Origin: Strongylocentrotus droebachiensis
Lineage: Eukaryota; Echinodermata; Echinoidea; Camarodonta; Strongylocentrotidae
Direction: 5' to 3'
Length of the DNA: 64,000 nt
Assembly (NCBI GenBank): GCA_035222895.1
Contig: JAVYIG010001049.1
Location: 331,658-395,657, forward strand
The notes under the pieces were generated by a model. That model saw only the letters and a list, made by a program, of their open reading frames with translations. It made no database searches and was not told where the DNA came from. The stretch's first letter is position 1, and each line of letters opens with the position of its first letter. A program made the translations under genes and the position numbers. This document shows positions 56,217-64,000 of the stretch, in pieces.

Positions 56217-57080
56217 TCATACCCTGATAGATGGTGTTGTTTGCTCCGTGTTTCTCGTTGTATCTTGCCTTGGTTTAGGTTGCAAGCCCGATGATAGGTC
56301 CTCTATCCCCAACGGTGCAGAGCTTGATGTCTCCTCCACGTCTGTTTGGATACGATCTGTTTCACCCGCGATGGCTACAGGTACATGTAAGTACGATTCT
56401 GATGTGACAACTTCAGATGGTTCTATTATTTTAACGGAATTAGGGGGGTATTCATGTGACACTAGATTAATGGTAATGTATCTATTGTCCAATTCGTCAT
56501 CTACACAGGGTCGGGGAACTTGGTTCTGAATGTCAGTGGTATCATGGACAGGGTTGGTCTTATTTGCTGTTGGAGAACCACTGTTTTCAGCACACGACGA
56601 CTCAGAGTGAGAGACATCGCTATCTCCGGGTCTTTTTACATCACATGTGAATCTTCTCTCCGTGACAGTATCAAACTCTGGACCGTCACATGGTGACCGA
56701 GTCTGACAATTAGCATTACATCTGCTAATGCTGACGTCACATGAAGGCCCGGTTTGAGCGGTATTCAGGTTGACATTGTAAGGAGACGCAGGTCGACAGG
56801 CCGTGTTCCCTTGAGAACTATTCGCATCAGGTGAAGAGCCAGTACGAGATGAGATGTTACACTCAGGATTGTCGTTTTCTTTGGGTGGCTCAGCATTCTT
56901 GTTTTGTTTAATTAAGTTGTGAAGTTTTCTCCAAAAGTAGTTGTAGTCATATTCTTTCCTCCGACGGCGCATGAACGTGCCGATCCTGACACGCCATTCA
57001 CCAAGAGACACAGGCATGGTGACATAAGGATACTTTGTTATTAATGAGAAACAAAATATATCAATGCTGGGTAAATTCAT
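56217..57080 (-). CDS. Unknown protein, Cys/Ser-rich, copy B
   Basis: 287 residues, paralogue of the frame at 1352-2203 and roughly three quarters or more identical by eye. The basic N-terminal block (MPVSLGEWRVRIGTFMRRRR, then KEYDYNYFWRKLHNLIK) differs by only one conservative change, while the cysteine-rich middle is more variable. Both stop at ..SIRV. The start is taken at MNLP, conserved in both copies, although this could be the read-through of a splice acceptor (AACAAAG just before TATCC). Function unknown; I see no enzyme motif. The basic N-terminus followed by an acidic, Ser/Thr-rich tail would suit a nuclear or scaffold protein, which is only a guess. Confidence 0.5.
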   Translation of the reverse strand: MNLPSIDIFCFSLITKYPYVTMPVSLGEWRVRIGTFMRRRRKEYDYNYFWRKLHNLIKQNKNAEPPKENDNPECNISSRTGSSPDANSSQGNTACRPASPYNVNLNTAQTGPSCDVSISRCNANCQTRSPCDGPEFDTVTERRFTCDVKRPGDSDVSHSESSCAENSGSPTANKTNPVHDTTDIQNQVPRPCVDDELDNRYITINLVSHEYPPNSVKIIEPSEVVTSESYLHVPVAIAGETDRIQTDVEETSSSAPLGIEDLSSGLQPKPRQDTTRNTEQTTPSIRV

Positions 57081-57338
57081 GAAACGGTCAATATGACTTT
57101 GTATACAAAAACAGTATTTAATTTTCTAACGGATTTAATCTTAACATGCCATGTAGGGAAAATGTATTCGATTTAGATTACATAATTATTCTATCTTTAA
57201 AAGAACGTATAATGCATGGTACTTGATTCCAAATGTGCACCGCTTTTTATATTCTGGAAGATTTTGGAACAATTTACCTCGAGGGAGCAAATCTGGACAA
57301 ATTCCACCGCAAAAACAACCCTTTGAACAGGTTCTTTA

Positions 57339-57932
57339 TGCCTAGGTCACATTTGCTCTACGGCTAGGAAACGGCTGCCGTACGCCTCCGAAATTGAGAG
57401 ATACTTGCGGCGGCCGCAGAGAATCTGCGGTGGCCTCAGGGTCACCCTAGTGCTTATCCCTATCTCTACACACCGTACGAGTCGCCGTGGGAGTTATAAC
57501 TGTTTTCACTTCAAGGTTCACCGCAGCGATTAGACGCGCCATAGTGATTAGACGCGTAGACACGGCGACCGTACGTCGAGCGTACGGTAGCCTTACGTTT
57601 AATATACTCCAGGGGTGGAGCGGTAGCATCAGTCTGGTCGCATGGTCGCCGTATGGTCCCCCCTTAGGCCACCTTGCGGCTACCTTTCGTCTACCTTAGT
57701 ATTTGTCGACAAAGCTGCGGCCGCCGCAGGGACGCCTTAAGGCGACCATGCGTGATCAATTCAAAGGCCGTATGGCAGTCGCAGATTCAAATTAAAAACA
57801 CGCCGTTCGGCTACCCTAACATATGTGACCGCTACCGTATGTGAACGTGGGAAAGCTGCAGCGGTCCTATTATTGCTATTGGCCGTACATAATTTAGACC
57901 GCACGGCTGCCGCGGCAAATTTGACCTAGGCA
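57339..57932. mobile_element. Harbinger-like MITE, complete, TTA target
   Basis: 594 bp with ends TGCCTAGGTCACATTTGC and (reverse complement) TGCCTAGGTCAAATTTGC. It is flanked by TTA on both sides (57336-57338 and 57933-57935). The interior, rich in CGTACGG and CGGCCGC words, matches 25905-26425. The site is empty in copy A of the segmental duplication, so insertion came after the duplication. Confidence 0.85.
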
Positions 57933-58239
57933 TTAGCAATATCATTATTATTTTTTTCTTCTTCTACGGGTTGGTTGTTCATAGTTATCCCTTTGTTTAA
58001 TATGCGGAATGTTAATCCAGGGAAAGCTTTTGGCGGACGATGTTTGAAAAGGTATGTAGTTAAATAGACTGACAGAGTTATGAAGGAGAGTGGCTGAGGG
58101 CCGGGGGGGGGGGGGGAGGGGTGAGGGAAAACTGGGTGCACTGTTGTGTCGGCATGCTTTTAAGATTTGCTACAAAGTGAAAATCCTTCGAAGATTGTTC
58201 TTTTGTGTGCACCTCACAATAATCGTTTTCAGTACCAAA

Positions 58240-58274
58240 ATGATTGAAAGAGAGAGAGGGGGAGAGAGAGAAAT

Positions 58275-58305
<31 letters not shown>
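58240..58305 (+). repeat. GA microsatellite
   Basis: GAGAGA-type run; a related shorter GA run sits at the matching place in copy A (16005-16030). Confidence 0.9.
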
Positions 58306-58827
58306 CAGAGACACAGGCACAGACAAGTACGCACACACAACGGAAATAAAGTACAAAGATATGATACACCTTCCTACAAGGTTTACTTTAATAATGACTT
58401 TGCTTTCTCTCCCTTTTTCAATGACAAATGCTTCCTCAAGAATTTATAAGTAAAATAGTATAAACCAATAACATAAATTCTAAATACATTCTGAAAAAAT
58501 GCTATACTTTGTGCTTGAAGCTGACTTTGTCGATCACGTGCACGCTTCCGTACAGGCACGAACTTGACGAGTTGACTGCCATGCTGGCCTTGGTGTAAAA
58601 CAATTTCCTCCAATTCTAATCTTGACCATTTCAGTTATTACGAGTCATCGATAAAAGTTTATGAATTATAATAGTTTTGGTCTGGGGGGGGGGGGGGGTA
58701 ATTAGTTCCCTTTAAGAAAAGATCACCGTCTTAGCAAATCTTTTAGATGATTTTTTTGGTAAGGCGTTCTGATATAAAATAAATGACATGGTTAACTTCA
58801 GGTAAATCCGGCATGCCTGTAATCTTG

Positions 58828-59172
58828 AACAAACTAGTAAAATCAGTATTGATTTTCTTATTTGTTAAATAAATCTATGTACCTACCTATTTATGCTAGT
58901 CGTTCTCGACTACAAACCATCACGAGAATTTTAAACCCAAAAAGTCACTAGGTGTGTAACCCCCCGTCTTTCCATTGTCCTGCCCAACTCTATAGAATAC
59001 TTCCTCTGAAAACCGAGCAACCCCGAGAGAAATACGGAACATGTTGCAAGGAGAGGGGATGGAGGGAGGGCAATAGGTAGGTACATAGATTTATTTAACA
59101 AATAAGAAAATCAATACTGATTTTACTAATTTATAACAATAAATCAATGTACCTATCTATTTATGCTAGACC
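58828..59172. repeat. DIRS-like terminal inverted/complementary repeats
   Basis: AGTAAAATCAGTATTGATTT..CTACCTATT (arm 1) is the exact complement of 59070-59130 (arm 2), with about 180 bp between. AAATCAATGTACCTATCTAT at 59142 repeats part of arm 1 directly. This is the circular-intermediate type of end expected of DIRS elements, with the details unusual. Confidence 0.75.
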
Positions 59173-59214
59173 AGCACAGACGGAACCAAGGGAGGCATGT
59201 TCCGAAGAGACAAT

Positions 59215-60165
59215 CTAGAGGGAAGACGCAGCCGCCTTAAGCGGCGCAGAAGCAAAAGAAACCTCACCCGCAGGGACATCCTTAAGATAGCAAGAGATAA
59301 ACGAATTACGGGAGCGCCAATAGGCAGCCCGAAGAATATCTTCCAGCCCCACGCCCTGGAAAAGAGCCCAGGAGGTACTAATGCTACGAGTATCGTGGGC
59401 ACGAAGCCTACAACCGGCCGACAAAGCTTCAGGGCCCGCAGCCCGAATAGCTTCCACAATCCAACGAGACACAGAGACCCGGGAAGCCGGAGAAAAGGGC
59501 TCCCGGGTAATCAAAAACAATTGGTCATCTGTACGAAAAGGTTTGGTCTTCTCAACGTACCACTTAAGCGCCCGAACCGGACACCAAACCTTATCCTCAC
59601 GTATGGAAGAATGATCAGACAGAGGACAAAGAAAAAACCTCAACCGGCCCCGAAGAAGCCGTCTGGTTCTTGGCGATGAAGGAGGCCTTAGGAATAAGCG
59701 AACGCCACCCCTTGCCTCTCAACGAATATGGCCAGGAGTAAGGCAAAGAGCATGTAAAGTACTACGTCTCTGACCAGAAGCGATGGCCATCAAAAAGACT
59801 GTCTTCACGGTAAGATGGTGAAGGGAAGAACTCCCCATCGGCTCAAACGGAGGCTTACCAAGAGCCTCAAGAACCTTAGGTAAACTCCAGGAAGGGACCA
59901 GCTGAGACACTGGAGGTCGCTTCAAGAAAAAAGACCTGAGAAGACCACACAAATGGGGAGAAGAAGACACTCCCGACCCATCAAAAAAACCAGTGTGGAT
60001 AGCCCCAATGGCAGACCGATAACCTCTGATTGTAGACAAAGCTCTACCCTTGTCAAACAAGTGTATGAGAAAATCAGCAATAGAACCAAGCGAAGCAGTC
60101 TTAGGGGACTCGTCTCTCTCCTGACACCATTCGAAGAAGACAGACAAACGCGAATTATAAACCAC
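59215..60165 (-). pseudogene. DIRS tyrosine recombinase (one stop)
   Basis: Integrase of the DIRS element, a lambda-type tyrosine recombinase. The N-terminal core-binding part includes FFEWCQERDESPKTASLGSI and STIRGYRSAIGAIHTGFF. The first catalytic arginine motif is ASGQRRSTLHAL (near 59780-59745). After an in-frame stop at 59719-59721 the same frame continues to the second motif HDTRSISTSWALFQG (His and Arg present). It ends with ILRAAYWRSRNSFISCYL, the region of the nucleophilic tyrosine. About 60 bp after the stop reads better in a neighbouring frame (IPKASFIAKNQTASS), so two compensating indels are likely. Probably inactive as it stands. Confidence 0.85.
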
Positions 60166-60199
60166 CTACGTAGAGTCCCTACGACTACCAGCTACAACA

Positions 60200-61250
60200 T
60201 CAGCGGCTCTCTCTCAGAAAGTCCCGACTGCCTTGCAGTCTCCCGGACAGAGGCCAAGCAGTCAAGTGCAAGGACGCCGGATTGTGGTGGAGAATCCCCG
60301 ACAGGGGTTGTGTCACTAAATCCGCTCGTAGCGGAAGTGACCACGGAGGAGCTACGAGCAGACTCAACAACTCCGGGAACCAGGGACTACTGGGCCAGTT
60401 GGGGGTCACCAAAATCACCAGTGCTCGATCCCCCCTGACCTTCGACAACACCCGAGGGATCAAGGGGAACGGAGGAAAAGCGTATCCCCGAAAGGTCCCC
60501 CAATTGAGGGAGAACGCATCCAACACCCATGCCCCCGGGTCCTAAACTCGGGAGCAATTCCTTTGGGAGCCGATGAGACAACGCCGAGGCAAACAGGTCG
60601 ACGTCCAACCGACCCCAGGTCGAGAGGAAAACTGCCGGATGGAGCGTCCACTCCGATGGCAGACACCGACCTCGAGAAAGGAAGTCTGCTATCAGATTCT
60701 CCCGACCGGGAATGAAAGAAGCTATCGGTGTAATGTCCAACTGACGACACCAACTCCATAGTTGCGCGGCCAACCGGTCCAGAGGAGCAGACCGGGTGCC
60801 GCCCTGCCGGTTTATGTAAGCCGCCACAGTTACATTGTCCGTCAATATCAAAACCGACCGACGAACAAACCGGATGGCAAAGTGATGTAGAACATAGATC
60901 ACTGCCAAAAACTCCAGCGCGTTGATGTGAGGCAACACCCGCAGATGTGACCAATCCCCCGACACCGTACCTCCGTTGCAGTGGCCTCCCCAGCCCAACA
61001 GAGAGGCATCCGTCGATACCGAAATTGACGGCAGGGGAACCCGGAAAGGCCTGCCTCGAGCCAAAAAGACCACGTCTGTCCAACGAGGTAAGAGAGACCT
61101 GATGTGATCCGGCAACGGGATCCAGGTCGACAGAGAATCTCTGCCCGGACGGGAGAACTTGAGAAGGTGGACCTGGAAAGGTCTCATGAGCAGTCGACAG
61201 TCCACCACCAAATCCACCAGACTGGCCAAATAGCCCAGAAACTGGAGCCA
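60200..61250 (-). pseudogene. DIRS RNase H and connector, frameshifted
   Basis: RNase H that would remove the RNA template strand. In the main frame (to 61229) the motifs ISVSTDASLLGWGGH (first Asp), NALEFLAVIYVLHHF (Glu), LILTDNVTVAAYINRQGG (Asp) and FIPGRENLIADFLSRG are all present. Near 60520-60560 the reading must shift frame. The continuation FRGYAFPPFPLIPRVLSK, LVTPNWPSSPWFPELL and LTAWPLSG is the usual connector between RNase H and the recombinase in this order. Confidence 0.85.
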
Positions 61251-62130
61251 TTATCTGGCCCTGACCCGTCTGAGCAGAAGAAGCCGACGAGCCGCCGAAG
61301 ACACGGTCAAGATCCTGTCCCGGCTGGGCCGGGCCAGTTGACACGGGATATCTAGCACCGCTCCCAAAAAGGAAGGGACGCGGGAAGGAGATAGATTGGA
61401 CTTCTCCCAATTTATCAGGAAACCGAGCTCTCTGGTCGTCTGTACCAACAGGTAGAGATGATCCAAGAGAAGAGATTCGGACTCCGCCAGAAGGATCCAG
61501 TCGTCCAGATAACAGAACAGACGAAGACCGCGACCCCTGAGATAGGCCGCTAGAGCTGCGACCACCCGAGTAAACACACGGGGGCTGGTCGAAGGCCGAA
61601 AGGAAGGGACCGGAACCGATAGGTCCGGCCTGAAACGAAAACCCCAAAAGGTCCCTGGACCTCGGATGAGAATGGGAACATGCAGATAAGCGTCCTTGAG
61701 GTCCAAGGACACCGCATAATCCTTTACCTCACTAAGGGAGGATTAAGGCCAAGGTTTCCATTCGAAAATGAACCGGCGGAATAAAGAGATTTATCCGCTT
61801 CATATTCAGAATCATTCGAAGCTTCCCCGAGCGCTTGGGGATAAAAAAGAACGGCGACAGGCATAAACGAGAATGATCTTCCACTCTCTCGACCGCCCCT
61901 TTTTTCCAACAGAGATTTGATCTCCGTGGCGGCATGCTGAAGAGCCGGGGCGGCCATGGAGGACTGACGACATCTTAATGCGCCGCCTGGAAGTGCGGCG
62001 CAAAGATCGATGCAATAACCTTCTCGCACAATAGAGAGCACGAGTGCGTCTCTTGTGACAGCTTGCCAAGCTGTGAGAAAGAATCGCAGACGCCCCCCGA
62101 CGCTGATCTGAGGACTTAGCGCTCGGGGAA
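61251..62130 (-). pseudogene. DIRS reverse transcriptase, frameshifted
   Basis: Reads through three frames. First comes VGGRLRFFLTAWQAVTRDAL, ..REGYCIDL to about 61910. Then LSPFFFIPKRSGKLRMILNM with NLFIPPVHFRMETL to about 61735. Then VSLDLKDAYLHVPI (motif A), TSPRVFTRVVAAL, the catalytic LFCYLDDWILL and FLINWEKSNLSPS, ending in a stop at 61251 just before the RNase H frame. All core motifs survive, so the element was functional until recently. Confidence 0.85.
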
Positions 62131-63567
62131 AACCACGAGGGACACCACGCTGGCCCCTGTTGGAATGTTCACCACCCCTACCACCGCTGCCACCCCGCCG
62201 GGGAGGCTGAGAGGAGGTAGGAGGAGGAACAGACACCGTCACCCGGCGCTGTTGACCCTGACCCCGAGGCACAACCAAACCACGGCCAAAGCGGGAAGCT
62301 GGCTTCTGAGGACGCCGAAAACCCTCAGCAAATCAGCCACCTGCTTGCGGCTATCGCTCTCTTTCTGGAAAACCTGGGCAAACTGCCCGCCAAAAAGAAA
62401 AGGACCGCGCGAGGGGACGTCCCGGAGGACTGACGGAACGTCAGCATCACGAACCCCCAAAGCGGAAAGCGCCAGCTCCCGACGCCGGTGAGTCAATGTG
62501 ACCGCCGACTCCGATAACTGCGACCATTGAAGTCCAGCTAGTGAGAGTAAAATGCCATCTATGATCAAAAGATCAGCTTCCGACACCTCAAGCTCCGCAG
62601 CTCTAGCCCTCAGCTGAGAAGGGAACCTTGATAGGCACACAGGCGCATACTAGTCCGAACCCCCTCGGATAGACACGACAGGTAGCGGTCCGTATTCTTA
62701 AAAGGCTTAGAAGTAAGAGGGTTGGACGCCCGAAGGCGCTGACTGGGAGTGAGACTGAGATTCGGCCAAACCCGTTACGGTCGACACCTCCGAAGAGATA
62801 GAGACCTGAGACACAGACTCTACCCCGGACGGGGACCGACCGGGTAAGACCATGGATCCACCACAGTTTCTTCCCCAGGTGGAGCACCGAGTGCCGCTGG
62901 GGGAAGACCCGAGTCTGCTGAAAATCACACCCAGACGGTTGATGGACAACTACGGGAGGGGTTACGCCAGAGCAGGTAACGCTAACGAGGGAGTAACCCC
63001 CGACGGAGTAACTCCCAACACAGCCTGATCGCTAACAGGTGCCGATGCCTCCGAATGAAGCGCCCAGCCCTGCTGCTGAGCGAAGGCTTTGAACAAAGTC
63101 AAAAGCCCCGCATCAGACGGGGAAGAAACAGCACGCTTCTTAGAGTTTTTCTTAGTCACAGACGTGCCTTTCTTCTTCGACTTCTTTGACTGCACCGGAG
63201 TAGAAGCCGCTCCCCGCTTGCGAGAGCGGGGAGAGTGTCGGCTCACCGAGACATCTATGTCAGATGCCGGGGCCAACACGTCGAATACCGGCTGTTCGAA
63301 TAGGGGTGGCACCCCGGAACAGAGCCTGAACCGACATTCGATGTGGAACATACAGCGCTCGCAACCACCCCGCTAGAAGCGGGGGGGCATTGAGCCCTGA
63401 AACGCCGCTGACTCGACGGTCATACCGTGAGATACCAGTGACGATTGAGACAAAGCTGAGGTTTGTGCGGACATACCGCCAACAACAGCCGGTGGGTCTT
63501 GTTCAAAGTCTAGCCTGCTAGACACAAGGGCCCCCGATCTCGTTCCACTTGACCGACCGCTATACAT
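62131..63567 (-). pseudogene. DIRS gag-like region, frameshifted
   Basis: Pieces in several frames: 63373-63567, 62962-63351 (basic Lys-rich stretch SKKSKKKGTSVTKKNSKK), 62707-62949 (Ser-rich) and 62239-62640 (LSALGVRDADVPSVLRDVPS, FGGQFAQVFQKESDSRKQ). A Gly/Arg-rich end, SQPPRRGGSGGRGG, leads into the RT. Position and composition fit a nucleic-acid-binding gag, the least conserved DIRS gene. The exact start is not determined. Confidence 0.6.
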
Positions 63568-64000
63568 ACCTGCAGTCGCCCTGGCGGGGACTGAGTTGCC
63601 TTCTCCCGTACACGGCCGCGAGAAAGCCAGGCCGAAACCCGACCCCCCTCGGGGCGTGCAACAACGAACTCATAACAGCAGATCGGATTTCTGAAAAATA
63701 AAAACAACACAAAGGGTACACACCAATAAAACCTGTAAAAATACGGCAAAAAATAGCAATGCAAAAAACAAAAACACGGCACAAAAAATATGCACGTTAA
63801 AGTCAAGCACGCAAACAAAGAAACATGCACCAGATCGAAAGGCACACAAAACACACAGCGCACGAGGAAACAAATTTAACGTGACGCTGAAAACAAAAAC
63901 GGAACAGAACACCTTTCAAAAAGGGTCTCAAAATCGTCCAAAATGCAAAATAAGTTACTTCAAGGCAAGTCCAAATCAATCACAATTGAAAAAAGGAACA
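63568..64000 (-). other. DIRS 5' region, no gene called
   Basis: Upstream of the gag-like region on the minus strand. The minus frames across 63510-63912 are Cys/Phe/Val-rich and look non-coding. The left terminal repeat is expected beyond position 64000. Confidence 0.4.

Larger units (their letters stand above)
55268..58830. repeat. Segmental duplication copy B
   Basis: Matches 405-2640 and 15860-16520 (see there), and contains the paralogous reading frame. Its own additions are the MITE at 57339-57932 and a G run near 58102. The match ends at GGCATGCCTGTAATC, where the DIRS-like element begins. Confidence 0.8.
58828..64000 (-). mobile_element. DIRS-like tyrosine-recombinase retrotransposon
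   Basis: Gene order on the minus strand is gag-like region, reverse transcriptase, RNase H and tyrosine recombinase, diagnostic of the DIRS order. The 3' end carries a complex repeat. An inverted pair of about 60 bp (about 58830-58889 and 59070-59130, e.g. CTATGTACCTACCTATTTAT and its complement) is followed by a third, direct copy at 59140-59170. DIRS elements end in inverted terminal repeats plus an internal complementary region, which fits. The 5' end lies beyond the window. Several frameshifts and at least one stop interrupt the genes. Confidence 0.85.

Noticed and set aside
59197..60438. Plus-strand frames of 160 and 161 residues
   Set aside because: Antisense shadows of the tyrosine recombinase and connector.
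60460..61647. 395-residue minus frame rich in Ser/Gly/Gln
   Set aside because: It overlaps the real RT and RNase H frames and has none of their motifs; it is a shadow frame kept open by codon bias.
63510..63912. Minus frames of 74-117 residues upstream of gag
   Set aside because: Cys/Phe/Val-rich without domains; more likely the 5' untranslated part of the DIRS-like element.

Overview
This is eukaryotic nuclear DNA, most likely from a marine invertebrate deuterostome. An echinoderm such as a sea urchin is the best guess; amphioxus or a hemichordate is not excluded. The reasons are a Death-NACHT-LRR (NLR) gene with introns and GT-AG splice sites, a CR1/L2-type LINE, a DIRS-type tyrosine-recombinase retrotransposon, many MITEs, a tRNA-derived SINE and abundant microsatellites and poly-G tracts. 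The species call is inference from these families; no database was searched.

Layout. 405-2640 and 15860-16520 together match 55268-58830. This is an old segmental duplication in the same orientation, and each copy carries an intact minus-strand reading frame of about 285 residues of unknown function. Copy A is split by about 13 kb of repeats (2640-15860). These include a foldback element, a 5'-truncated CR1-like LINE (6452-8864) lodged in a satellite, two interleaved satellite families whose units carry short GC hairpins, and a complete 2,011-bp hAT-like element (11218-13228) with an 8-bp target duplication. 16.3-22.7 kb holds a decayed tandem repeat and several TIR elements. 23-39 kb is gene-poor, with Harbinger-like, pogo-like and hAT-like MITEs, a SINE, simple repeats and faint coding relics.

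39355-54134 (minus strand) is the main gene, an NLR immune-receptor candidate. It has a Death-domain exon, a large NACHT exon, a first LRR exon, seven near-homologous LRR exons of 165 or 168 bp all in phase 0, a longer last LRR exon and a short tail exon. The LRR array is being amplified in tandem: two adjacent 867-bp units are almost identical. The first exon, with the true start, and the final exon were not found.

54210-55135 is another Harbinger-like MITE. From about 58828 to the right edge lies a minus-strand DIRS-like retrotransposon (gag, RT, RNase H, tyrosine recombinase) with frameshifts. Its end falls where the two segmental-duplication copies stop matching. Apart from the NLR gene and the two unknown reading frames, nearly everything recognisable is mobile-element DNA.
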